A DNA stretch of 36,638 nucleotides from CAZRCZ01 sp964598765 (lineage in GTDB: Bacteria > Sumerlaeota > Sumerlaeia > MVZB01 > JAJFLK01): NCBI GenBank assembly GCA_964598765.1, contig CAZRCZ010000031.1, positions 1-36,638 of the forward strand, read 5' to 3'. This document shows, piece after piece, positions 22,082 through 30,091 of this stretch. Below the pieces are notes generated by a model. The model was given only the letters and a program-made list of their open reading frames with translations. It did not search any database and was not told the origin of the DNA. A program made the position numbers and the translations under genes. Positions within the stretch are counted from its first letter, which is position 1. Every line of letters begins with the position of its first letter.

Positions 22082-23401
22082 ATGCCGAACGAAAACCAAA
22101 GCCTCTTGCGAAATCCCAACCCGACGGTGCGAAAAACGTATGTCGCGCACCTCTGGTTGTTCGTTTTGAGCGCGCCTTTCAACGCGATGGTCCAATACGC
22201 CCCATTTTTGGCCGTCAAGACCTACAACGCGAGCGCGTGGGCGCCGGCCTTGACGGCAATCATTCCGGCTTCTCATTTGCTCGGAGTTTTTTTCACGCAA
22301 GCCATCAACCGCTCGAACAAAACGGCGTGGGTCGTCAATCCGATGATCTATTCCAACTTGATCTTCGCTTTGCTGGTGTTCGTGGATCACCGGACGGGAT
22401 GGCTTTTTGCGTTGGTCATCATCTTCGCTCTATTATTGCGCGCGCCGATGATTTCCGCGCAATCGGCGATTTTTCGGATCAATTATCCTCCGGCGTTGCG
22501 ATCCTACGCCCTTTCGGTTCCGATGGCCGCGCAGATGGGGATCAACGCGCTTTTCGCGTGGGGCGCGGGAATGGCGTTCGATCTCAACGAGAATTGGATC
22601 GTGCCTTATTTTCTGTTGGCGGGATTCTTGGGGATCATCGGCGCGCTGAGCTTTCGGGATGTTCCCCCAGCCGAATCGCCGGTCGGCTCAAATTCCGGCG
22701 CGGTCGAGGAAACCGGGTATCTTCAAAATATCACCGGACAATTTCGCGCTTTGCTCGTGAACAAGTCGTTTTTTCGTTATCAGGTCTCCTATATGTTTTT
22801 CGGCAGCGGAACCGTCGCGGTGGCGGCGATTCTTCCCTTTTATTTGAAGGAAGAATTTCACGCCACGCATCAAGAGGCGACGGCGGTGATCAACACGGTT
22901 CCTATGTTGACGATCTCCATTACATTGCCCTTGTGGGGTTGGGTTTTGGATCGAAGCAACCCGCTGGTGATGCGCGCGATCACAACCGGAGTATGGAGCG
23001 TGACGCCCCTGCTTCTCCTCTACGCGACGACGATGCACGGGGTTTACGGGGCGCAATTGATACAGGGATTGGTCTGGAGCGGAAGCACGCTGATTTGGTG
23101 GTTGGGCGTCAACTATTTCGCGCGGGCGCACGAAGTCGCCAATTTGATGTCGCTTCACCAGACACTCACGGGTGTTCGCGGCGTTCTCACGCCGTTCATC
23201 GGCATCTGGCTGGGGCATCTGGTCGGCTATCGGCTTTCGATGGTTTTTTGGTTCGCGTTGATGGCAATCGGCTTTCTCATCATGGTGGACGAAGTCCGGC
23301 GCGAGATGAAACTCGGTAAATTGCGCTCGTTCTCCGAGGCCGAGGCGACCCTCGATCAGATTCCGATTACTGAAGCCAAACCGGCTGAAAAAGCCGGATA
23401 A
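22082..23401 (+). CDS. Major facilitator superfamily transporter
   Basis: 439 residues with about 11-12 hydrophobic segments spread over the whole length (for example L-F-V-L-S-A-P-F-N-A-M-V, F-A-L-V-I-I-F-A-L-L-L, I-V-P-Y-F-L-L-A-G-F-L-G-I-I-G). A hydrophilic central loop lies at about 195-235 (D-V-P-P-A-E-S-P-V-G-S-N-S-G-A-V), the layout of an MFS permease. A charged tail with E-A-E-A-T-L-D-Q ends the protein. The substrate cannot be told. ATG 22082 is in a divergent position to the M28 gene, and the 3' end converges on the large stalk-protein gene with 15 bases between the stops. Confidence 0.85.
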   Translation: MPNENQSLLRNPNPTVRKTYVAHLWLFVLSAPFNAMVQYAPFLAVKTYNASAWAPALTAIIPASHLLGVFFTQAINRSNKTAWVVNPMIYSNLIFALLVFVDHRTGWLFALVIIFALLLRAPMISAQSAIFRINYPPALRSYALSVPMAAQMGINALFAWGAGMAFDLNENWIVPYFLLAGFLGIIGALSFRDVPPAESPVGSNSGAVEETGYLQNITGQFRALLVNKSFFRYQVSYMFFGSGTVAVAAILPFYLKEEFHATHQEATAVINTVPMLTISITLPLWGWVLDRSNPLVMRAITTGVWSVTPLLLLYATTMHGVYGAQLIQGLVWSGSTLIWWLGVNYFARAHEVANLMSLHQTLTGVRGVLTPFIGIWLGHLVGYRLSMVFWFALMAIGFLIMVDEVRREMKLGKLRSFSEAEATLDQIPITEAKPAEKAG

Positions 23402-23411
23402 GTTCCAGATA

Positions 23412-23432
23412 GGCAATTACTCGTAAATTGCC
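23412..23432. terminator. Possible convergent terminator hairpin
   Basis: GGCAATT (23412-23418) and AATTGCC (23426-23432) form a 7-bp stem with a 7-base loop between the MFS gene and the convergent stalk-protein gene. It lacks a T run and overlaps the last five codons of the stalk protein. Confidence 0.3.
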
Positions 23433-26400
23433 CAATCGCGCGTTTGGTTGGGCGTGGGCGTCGCGCTGTCGGTTGGCGACGGCGTTGACGTGCGCGTGGG
23501 GGATGAAGTTGCCGATTGCGTCGGTGAAACCGTGGCGGTGCGCGTTGAAGTCCGCGAAGCAGATCGGGTTGGCGAAGCCGTCGCGCTTCGGGTCGGAGTC
23601 GGCGTAAGAGACGCCGTTCGCGTCGGGGACAATGTGGCCGTTCCTGTCGGCGTGCGCGTCGAGGACCGGGTTGCCGAGAGTGTAGCGGTCCGGGTTGGCG
23701 ACGAGGTTGCTGTTCGGGTCGGCGTGCGGGTTGAGCTTCGCGTGGACGATGGAGTCGCGGTTCGGGTTGCGGTCAGTGTCAACGACGCCGTTCGCGTGGG
23801 GGAGGGAGTTCCGGTTCTGGTCGGCGATAACGTTGCCGTACGAGTGGCGGTGCGGGTTGGAGAAAGCGTCGCGGTGCGAGTAGGCGACAAAGTTCCCGTT
23901 CGCGTCGGCGTGCGCGTGGAACTTCTCGTCGGGGAAAGCGTGGCCGTTCTGGTCGGAGAGAGTGTTGCCGTGCGCGTCGCCGTCGGAGTCAAACTTGAAG
24001 TTCGTGTGGGAGACAGAGTGGCGGTGCGCGTTGGAGTTGGTGTCAGGCTGGCCGTGCGGGTCGGTGATGAACTTGCGGTCCGCGTCGGCGTGATCGTCGC
24101 GGTCCGGGTTGGAGTGGGCGTTAACGAGGCCGTCCGAGTGGGCGACGGTGTCGCGCTTCTCGTTGGAGAAATTGTCGCGGTTCGGCTTGGAGTCAAGCTG
24201 GCCGTGCGAGTTGGCGAAGGCGTCGAAGTTCGGGTTTGAGAGGGAGTCCCGCTTGCGGTCCGTGTCGCCGAGCCTGTCGCCGTTCTCGTCGGAGATGAAG
24301 TTGCGGAGCGAGTCGGAGACGGAGAGCCTGTGCGGGTTGGAGTTGGCGAGAGGCTTGCTGTCCGGGTTGGACTAAGCGTCGCGGAGCGCGTGGGGGTCAA
24401 GCTTGCAGACCGGGAAGGAGAAACCGTCGCGGAGCGCGTCGGTGAAAGTGTCGCAGTGCGCGTTGGCGTCAAAGTCGGTGTCGCGGTTCTCGTAGGAGAG
24501 AGCGTTGAGGTGCGGGTCGGAGTTGATGTCAATGAGGATGTCCGAGTCGGCGAGGCTGTTGCCGTGCGCGTGGCGGATAAGCTTGCTGTCCGCGTCGGTG
24601 AAAGCGTCGCGGTGCGCGTTGGCGAAAGAGTTGCCGTGCGTGTTGACGTCGCGGTGGCCGAACGTGTCGGTGAAACGGTCGCCGTTCGGGTTGGCGTCGG
24701 AGTCAGCGACGCGGTCCGGGTCGGAGAAAGCGTCGCCGTTCGACTCGGCGTCGCCGAAGCCGAGGTCGTTGGTGTCAACGAAGAGGTTCGCGTCGGCGTG
24801 CGGGTTGAGGATCGCGTCGGGGATGCCGTGGCCGTGCGCGTCGGCGAAGGGGTCGCGCTTCGCGTCGGCGAAGGAGTGATCGTGCCGGTCACGGTGGCAG
24901 TCGCCGAACGGGTCGAAGTCCGAGTCGCCGTCCGCGTGGGCGTTGGCGTCGGCGGCGCGGTGATGATCAAAATTCCCACGAAGCTAATGACTTGTTGTCC
25001 GTCGGGATTGGTTATCGTCATGAAGCGCGGGCCGGGCGCCGCGCCGACGGTCGAAATATCCATTGTGAAATGCGTCGCGTCGGTCCAAGTGATGCTGTTG
25101 ATCGTCACGTCGCCGCCGCTGATGACCACGCTCAACCTGCAATTAAATCCCGCGCCCGGATCATAAAATCCCGAGCCGCTCGTTGAAGTGCCGGTGAGAA
25201 CAACTATGGCCGATGACAAACCCGACGCGACCGATGGCGGAGCGCAACTCGCGGGAGTCGCCGGCGGCGGGGCAATCAACTTGACCGCCTGCACGCCAAA
25301 GGAATTCGTGGCATTGCAAAATTCCTGAATCGTCCACATCGTCATGTCGTCGCACGGATCGAGGCTCGTATAGGAAAAATCCCCCCAGCGACGGCCGCTC
25401 AGTCCGCCGGGGTCGCCCGGCGGGTTGTAGGCGGTTGAACTGTTGGTGTAAGTCGGCGATGAAGCAGGAACCCCGTTATTCTCCAATGTTCCCAACGTGT
25501 CGCCGACGAGTCGCCCCGTGGCGAAACCGTTGGCGTATTCATTGGTCCCCGCCGTGCTGGTTCCCATCGCGGCGTGTCCCTGACCTGAAACCATGATCGT
25601 CGGAATCCAGTAGTTGCGTTGCTGAGAGTTATTGGGAGTCGTCGGATCGTAAAGTGTGCCGGATTGAACGAGCGACGGGGTTCCGCCCAAATTCTGCAAC
25701 TCATACCACCGCGAAGCGCAACGATTGCGAGTCGAGACACTTCCCGAAGCATTCACGCCGATGTTTTGCGCCGTCCACAATCTTCCATTGCGCAAATGGG
25801 CCGCGAACAACCGGTCGTCTATGGAATCGAGCCTCCCGTTGTTTCCTCCCGCATTCCCCTTATGCGGGACAAGCACCGGGTAGGATGTCGCGTTGACCGT
25901 GATGGGAATATTCGCCGAGATGGTGGGTGTTCCGCCGGGATTGGAAATCCGGCGGAGTTGGAGCGTGCCGAAGGTTGCGTTATCCACTCCGATGAAATAT
26001 CCCACGGTCGCGGCCGGATCGTAATTGTCCACGCCTTGCGGGGTGTAAGGACCCGCCCCGGTCGGCGTGCCGGTGAGGTTTCGAAACGCGGAAACCACAA
26101 TCGGACCCGCTCCCAATACCGAGCTTTTTTGAATGACGAATGCCGTCGTTCCGCCGTAAGACCCCGGGGTCCCGATCCCGCAGAATTGGTTCACGCCGAT
26201 ATAAAGCGCGTTCACGTCAATACCGAGCGTGGGATAATCCGAGAGACATGTCCCGTCCCCCGACGGCGAGACCAAATCCTGCTCGAAAAAGAAAAACGTC
26301 CAGACCGTCGTTGCCGTAATCGTGTCATTGTCGCTGACGGCGATCAAGACACGGTTAGGTCCGGTGATGTTTCCCGATCCATCCACCGTGACGTTGATGA

Positions 26401-27013
26401 TGGTGACAAACCACCGCCCGCTCAGACGATCAAATCGAACGCGCGGATCGCTGGTCCAATTTCCGTTTCGGACGGGATTAAAAAATACGTCCATGTCGGC
26501 ATTGAGCGCGCCCATCGCTCCGGTCGTTTTGTCGAAGACGCGGACCCGGCCGTTGACGCCGACCAAAAACTGGCTCGGTCCGACGGCTCCCATGGAATCG
26601 GGGGGAAAGGCGTTGACGTCGGCCAACGTCGCGCCGGTGAATTGCAATCCCAAAGTTTGGGGAAGATAGGGGGATGGTGATCGAATCGCTGGGCCGTTTT
26701 GTGTTCCACCTTGCGCGGATAGAGATTGCTCAGGCGGCCATTGAGGGATATCCAATGAATCGGGATTCTGCGGAAGGCGCTCTCGATCCGACCGTTGATG
26801 GGGATGATGTCCGGAAGAATTCTTGGAGGTCAAAGCATCCACGATCCTTTGACGCTCCATAATTTGAGACGTGGTTGATTGCGCCCCCATGTCCCCGGTC
26901 CATGGTTTGCCGTCAGTCTGCGAAAAAGCGTGTGACGCCGACGAGGCGAGAACGACGCCAACGGCCAATTGCAAAGGGCGGCGCCAAAGGAATTTCGGGA
27001 TGGAGTTCTTCAA
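23417..27013 (-). CDS. Large exported protein with Thr/Arg/Ser/Pro stalk and C-terminal RDW tag
   Basis: 1198 residues from TTG 27013. The signal peptide R-R-P-L-Q-L-A-V-G-V-V-L-A-S-S-A-S-H-A supports this start. Residues about 110-590 form a beta-rich globular domain (G-L-Q-F-T-G-A, P-P-D-S-M-G-A-V-G-P-S-Q-F, V-F-D-K-T-T-G, R-W-F-V-T-I-I). A TIG/IPT-like segment with F-Y-D-P-G-A-G-F-N-C-R follows at about 590-685. Residues about 685-1184 are a repetitive stalk with 8-residue units such as T-R-T-A-T-L-S-P and 10-residue variants, giving an Arg in nearly every unit. The chain ends T-P-T-P-N-Q-T-R-D-W-A-I-Y-E. It is probably a surface-displayed protein. The function of the globular domain is unknown; no catalytic motif is recognised. 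Confidence 0.85.
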   Translation of the reverse strand: MKNSIPKFLWRRPLQLAVGVVLASSASHAFSQTDGKPWTGDMGAQSTTSQIMERQRIVDALTSKNSSGHHPHQRSDRERLPQNPDSLDIPQWPPEQSLSAQGGTQNGPAIRSPSPYLPQTLGLQFTGATLADVNAFPPDSMGAVGPSQFLVGVNGRVRVFDKTTGAMGALNADMDVFFNPVRNGNWTSDPRVRFDRLSGRWFVTIINVTVDGSGNITGPNRVLIAVSDNDTITATTVWTFFFFEQDLVSPSGDGTCLSDYPTLGIDVNALYIGVNQFCGIGTPGSYGGTTAFVIQKSSVLGAGPIVVSAFRNLTGTPTGAGPYTPQGVDNYDPAATVGYFIGVDNATFGTLQLRRISNPGGTPTISANIPITVNATSYPVLVPHKGNAGGNNGRLDSIDDRLFAAHLRNGRLWTAQNIGVNASGSVSTRNRCASRWYELQNLGGTPSLVQSGTLYDPTTPNNSQQRNYWIPTIMVSGQGHAAMGTSTAGTNEYANGFATGRLVGDTLGTLENNGVPASSPTYTNSSTAYNPPGDPGGLSGRRWGDFSYTSLDPCDDMTMWTIQEFCNATNSFGVQAVKLIAPPPATPASCAPPSVASGLSSAIVVLTGTSTSGSGFYDPGAGFNCRLSVVISGGDVTINSITWTDATHFTMDISTVGAAPGPRFMTITNPDGQQVISFVGILIITAPPTPTPTRTATRTSTRSATATVTGTITPSPTRSATPSPTRTATASPTRSSTRTPTRTSSLTPTTSASATPSRTATLSPTRTASLTPTPTRTATVSPTRSATATSTRTATLSPTRTATLSPTRTASLSATRTATASPTRTSSLTSTPTRTSTLSPTRTATPTLTPTRTATLSPTRSATVSPSRSASLTPTRSATLSPTRTASLSPTPTRTGSPSPTRSATSSPTRTATGSATRTASGTPSQTRTSTPSPTRTASLTPSRTATISPTRSATPSPTRTASLTPTPTRTATITPTRTASSSPTRTASLTPTPTRTATLSPTRTSSLTPTATRTATLSPTRTATLSPTRSSTRTPTRTGTLSPTRTATLSPTRTATRTATLSPTRTGTPSPTRTASLTLTATRTATPSSTRSSTRTPTRTATSSPTRTATLSATRSSTRTPTGTATLSPTRTASLTPTPTRSATASPTRSASRTSTRTATVSPTQSATSSPTRTSTPSPTDSATPTPNQTRDWAIYE
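23450..24960 (-). repeat. Tandem 24-bp-type coding repeats (Thr-Arg-Pro-Ser stalk)
   Basis: About 1.5 kb of degenerate direct repeats within the large exported protein. The basic unit encodes 8 residues (24 bp, T-R-T-A-T-L-S-P), sometimes 10. Units differ at many third positions, so this is an old array and not a fresh slippage tract. Confidence 0.8.
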
Positions 27014-27065
27014 TATGAAACGAATCGGCCTTTTGGAGCTTTGGTGGCCGATCTTTCAGGCAGAG

Positions 27066-27093
27066 TCTATAGCGTCCGCGCGTTGCGCGTCAA
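27066..27093 (-). promoter_or_regulatory. Promoter of the stalk-protein gene
   Basis: On the minus strand TTGACG (27088-27093) and TATAGA (27066-27071) are 16 bases apart, about 52 bases before the TTG start at 27013. Confidence 0.55.
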
Positions 27094-27254
27094 ATGATGT
27101 TCGGGCGCGATTCGATTTCCGGAGCATAAGCTCGAAGAAATGAGCATCCGAACCGCAAGCGCAAGCGAGCGCCCGGTCGGCAGAATTTCGCGCAGTAGCG
27201 CTCGTTTGCGGTCGCGGCTCGGTTCCTACTCTGCTTTGGCCCATGCCCTTCTAT

Positions 27255-27283
27255 GTGACAAAGTGGAAATCGCGAACTATAAA
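27255..27283 (+). promoter_or_regulatory. Promoter of the repeat-propeller gene
   Basis: GTGACA (27255-27260) and TATAAA (27278-27283) each match the sigma70 consensus at 5 of 6 positions with the ideal 17-base spacer, 38 bases before the ATG at 27322. Confidence 0.65.
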
Positions 27284-27321
27284 ATATCCTGCATAAGAGG
27301 AACACTTCTTGGTAAGACTTA

Positions 27322-29565
27322 ATGAAGAGAAGGAATCAGGCGATGGCTTTGAGCAGAACAAGACAATGGATAATCTTGCTGGCGACATTGGCGGGATTAT
27401 GTCTCTCCCGTCCCGGTTACGCTCAATGGTCCACAACCATCGCCGATAATGGGGCGGGAGCCGGATCGGTGGGTCCGTATCCTTCCATGGCGGTCGTCAA
27501 CGGTAATCCGGCCATCGCGTATTACGATTCCGTTTGGGGAAATTTGGCTTACGTCCGCGCGACCGATCCCTCTGGAACGGCTTGGGGAACGCCCGTGAAT
27601 CTCGACGGAGCAGGCGGCCAATACAATTCGCTTGCCGTCGTGAATGGAAATCCGGCCGTCTCGTATTACGACGTGACGAATAAAGATCTGAGATTTGTCC
27701 GCGCTTTGGATGCCAACGGCGGAACTTGGGGTATTCCCCAAACGCTCGATGTCGCGGGAGACGTAGGGAAATACACCTCCCTCGTCGTCGTCAATGGCAA
27801 CCCCGCGATCTCGTATTACGACGCGACTTTCGGCTATTTGAAATACATCCGGGCCGGCGACGCTTCGGGCACGACTTGGCCGACCCTTCGGACGGTTGAC
27901 TCCACAACGGGCGTCGGTCAATACACCTCCATGGCGATTGTCAACGGCAACCCCGCGATCTCTTATTTTGATTCGACCAACGGCCATTTGAAATTCGCGC
28001 GGGCGTCGGACAACACCGGTTCAACTTGGACTGGAGGAACCACGGTTGACAGCTCGACCAGCGTTGGTCGGTTTACCTCCTTGAAAGTCGTCAACGGTAA
28101 CCCGGCCATTTCGTATTACGACTCGACGAACCTCGACTTGAAATATATCCGGGCCACGAACGCGTCAGGGACCGCTTGGGGAACCGCGCTCAATCTGGAT
28201 GGTCCCGGAACCGTCGGACAATCAACCTCTTTGACCGTGGTCAACGGCAATCCTGCCATCTCGTACAACGATTTGACCAATGGCAATCTGAAATTTATTC
28301 GCGCAACGGACGCCAACGGAGCGACTTGGGGAACCGGCGCGTCAATCGCTTCCTTCGGACTTTTCGGCTTATATTTCACGTCGCTCGTCGTCGTCAACAG
28401 TGACCCGGCGGTCGCCTATTACAACTATACCAACACCGACCTCCGATACATTCGGGCGACGGACGCCTCCGGAACAACGTGGGGATCGCCGATCGTCGCC
28501 GACGAGGGCAAGGCCTCCGTCGGAACTTACACGTCGCTTGAAGTGGTAGGAGGGAATCCGGCGATTTCCTATTCGGATTCGACCAATTTCGCATTGAGAT
28601 ACGTTCGGGCAACCGATGCCTATGGAGCGATTTGGGGAACGTCCGCCTCGCCGGACAGTTTAACCGCGGCCGGTTTCTTTACCTCGTTGAAAGTAGTGAA
28701 CGGCAACCCCGCGATCTCGCATTTTAACGCCACCTTAAATGAATTACGATACATCCGGGCCAACGACGCGACCGGCGCAAGTTGGGGAATACCTGTCTCC
28801 GTCGAGGGAAGCGGAAGCGGATGGTTCAGCTCTTTGGAGGTGGTGAACGGCAACCCGGCCATTGCGTATCATAACGATACCAACATTGAGCTTCGATACA
28901 CGCGCGCGACGGACGCCGATGGCGCCGCGTGGGGCGCGTCGGTCTTGGTTTCCAACGTCGGAGCGTCGTTTGTCACTCTGCTGATCGCTAATGGAAAACC
29001 GGCGATCGGATATACCGGCGTCTGGAATCCGGGTCCGACTTTCGTCCAAGCGACGGACGCAAATGGAACAGGTTGGACAACTCCCACCCTCATCGTCTCG
29101 GCCAATGCCTACGATGTTTCCACGGCCATCGTCAATGGATTGCCGGCCATCGCCTACAACGATCACGGCGTCAATGTTCTAAATTACGTTCAGGCGACGG
29201 ATGCGGATGGAACGGCGTGGAATGCGCCAATCCCGGTTGACAGCGTCGCCTCCAATGGAAGCGGATCCTCATTGAAAGTGATCGGAGGCTTTCCGACGAT
29301 TTCCTACTACGACTCGCTCAGCGGAGTCCTTAAATTCGTGACGGCGACGGACGCCAACGGAACATCATGGTCCTCGCCCGTCACCGTTGATGACGTCGGC
29401 AATGTCGGCATTAACCCTTCCTCGGCGGTGATCAACGGAACAGCCGCGATCTCTTACGCGGACGGGACGAACGGAAATCTGAAATACGCCTATCTCGGCG
29501 TCCTACCCACACCGACTCCCACTCCCACTCCCAATTTTGTGCGAGATTGGGAACTTTTCCAGTAG
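27322..29565 (+). CDS. Exported 14-repeat protein (predicted beta-propellers) with C-terminal RDW tag
   Basis: 747 residues; ATG 27343, with AAGGA 10 bases upstream, is an alternative start. The signal peptide is Q-W-I-I-L-L-A-T-L-A-G-L-C-L-S-R-P-G-Y-A. The mature chain is 14 repeats of about 48-51 residues, consensus Y-T-S-L-x-V-V-N-G-N-P-A-I-S-Y-Y-D, then L-K-Y-I-R-A-T-D-A-x-G-T-x-W-G. The first eight or nine are most regular and repeats 11-14 are degenerate. Units of this length with four short strands suggest propeller blades, and 14 would make two seven-bladed propellers (inference). The chain ends with a short T-P linker and T-P-T-P-N-F-V-R-D-W-E-L-F-Q. The last 13 residues match those of the divergent stalk protein at 7 positions. 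No enzyme motif is seen; a ligand-binding surface role is plausible. Confidence 0.85.
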   Translation: MKRRNQAMALSRTRQWIILLATLAGLCLSRPGYAQWSTTIADNGAGAGSVGPYPSMAVVNGNPAIAYYDSVWGNLAYVRATDPSGTAWGTPVNLDGAGGQYNSLAVVNGNPAVSYYDVTNKDLRFVRALDANGGTWGIPQTLDVAGDVGKYTSLVVVNGNPAISYYDATFGYLKYIRAGDASGTTWPTLRTVDSTTGVGQYTSMAIVNGNPAISYFDSTNGHLKFARASDNTGSTWTGGTTVDSSTSVGRFTSLKVVNGNPAISYYDSTNLDLKYIRATNASGTAWGTALNLDGPGTVGQSTSLTVVNGNPAISYNDLTNGNLKFIRATDANGATWGTGASIASFGLFGLYFTSLVVVNSDPAVAYYNYTNTDLRYIRATDASGTTWGSPIVADEGKASVGTYTSLEVVGGNPAISYSDSTNFALRYVRATDAYGAIWGTSASPDSLTAAGFFTSLKVVNGNPAISHFNATLNELRYIRANDATGASWGIPVSVEGSGSGWFSSLEVVNGNPAIAYHNDTNIELRYTRATDADGAAWGASVLVSNVGASFVTLLIANGKPAIGYTGVWNPGPTFVQATDANGTGWTTPTLIVSANAYDVSTAIVNGLPAIAYNDHGVNVLNYVQATDADGTAWNAPIPVDSVASNGSGSSLKVIGGFPTISYYDSLSGVLKFVTATDANGTSWSSPVTVDDVGNVGINPSSAVINGTAAISYADGTNGNLKYAYLGVLPTPTPTPTPNFVRDWELFQ

Positions 29566-29595
29566 GTCATCCAGCGCATTTACTCTCGACCCCAG

Positions 29596-29614
29596 ACAGG
29601 GATGAACGGGATGG
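29596..29614. repeat. Short dispersed word (CAGGGATGAACGGGATGG)
   Basis: A single iterated word of the style GGGATGAAC/GGGATGGA lies after the propeller gene. It resembles, in reverse, the word at 20975-20994. It stands alone, without an inverted partner. Confidence 0.35.
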
Positions 29615-29635
29615 AAATTTAGGCATGTATCGGGA

Positions 29636-29764
29636 TCAGAGCCAATCTCCAGAGCGCGAGGAACTCATGGGATCGGAAACCCAATGTCCGGCTTGGCGAT
29701 CCCTGTAATAATTGATTGCGTTGTGAAGCTCAGCTTCGGCTTCGGCGTGAAACCAGTAGATCAC
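29636..29764 (-). pseudogene. Truncated RelE/ParE-type toxin remnant
   Basis: From GTG 29764, overlapping the antitoxin stop (GTGA), 42 codons read V-I-Y-W-F-H-A-E-A-E-A-E-L-H-N-A-I-N-Y-Y-R-D-R-Q-A-G in pieces typical of the N-terminus of RelE/ParE toxins. The frame then runs into unrelated sequence and a stop at 29636, whereas family members are about 95-100 residues. The catalytic C-terminal half is missing, so the toxin should be inactive. Confidence 0.7.
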
Positions 29765-29988
29765 TTCCGAAACCTATCACGGACTCTTTTAAGAAATTCT
29801 TTGCCGGGTATTGGATTAACCTTCCCAGACCGTAATTCTTTGAGACGCCGTTGGGCTTCCTTCGCCCATAGACGGTCCAATTCCGCGTTGGGTGGATTCA
29901 GCGTTTCCAAGAGGACTTGCACGATCTGGGTTCGCTCCCCCACCGGCAACGATTGGACTTAGCTGATGATTTCGCTCAAAAGAGGCAT
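29761..29988 (-). pseudogene. Addiction-module antitoxin gene with premature stop
   Basis: The reverse strand from ATG 29988 reads M-P-L-L-S-E-I-I-S, then TAA (29959-29961), then continues in the same frame V-Q-S-L-P-V-G-E-R-T-Q-I-V-Q and on to E-A-Q-R-R-L-K-E-L-R-S-G-K and a stop at 29761. This is the TIGR02574-type unstable antitoxin of about 75 residues that partners RelE/ParE toxins. Only the internal TTG 29949 could give a 62-residue product. With the truncated toxin behind it, the whole module is decaying. Confidence 0.75.
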
Positions 29989-30091
29989 TTGTTTTCTTAA
30001 TCCTTTCCAACCGGAATTAAGATCGTCCGCCTTCTCATACCCAAATATACACCACGCTCGTCGGTCATACTACGCTTCGTTTCGGACAGCT

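Larger units (their letters stand above)
27014..27321. other. Divergent intergenic region between two exported-protein genes
   Basis: 308 bp without a gene. It holds a promoter for each neighbour (27066-27093 minus; 27255-27283 plus). Between them is a hairpin, GCAAGCGAGCGC (27161-27172) against GCGCTCGTTTGC (27198-27209), with 11 of 12 pairs and a 25-base loop. It looks like a shared regulatory region. Confidence 0.6.

Noticed and set aside
21967..22390. N-terminal extension of the M28 gene by about 160 codons
   Set aside because: It runs antisense through the divergent MFS gene and through a repeat element, and is Arg-rich and non-homologous.
23448..25166. Plus-strand open frames with V-R-V-G-D-E-V-A-V-R-V-G-like repeats
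   Set aside because: They are the antisense of the Thr/Arg stalk array; periodicity of the real gene keeps the opposite strand open. No signal, start site or homology.
27463..29507. Possible CRISPR-like direct repeats
   Set aside because: The repeats are coding, about 150 bp in period, degenerate and in frame; no spacer structure.
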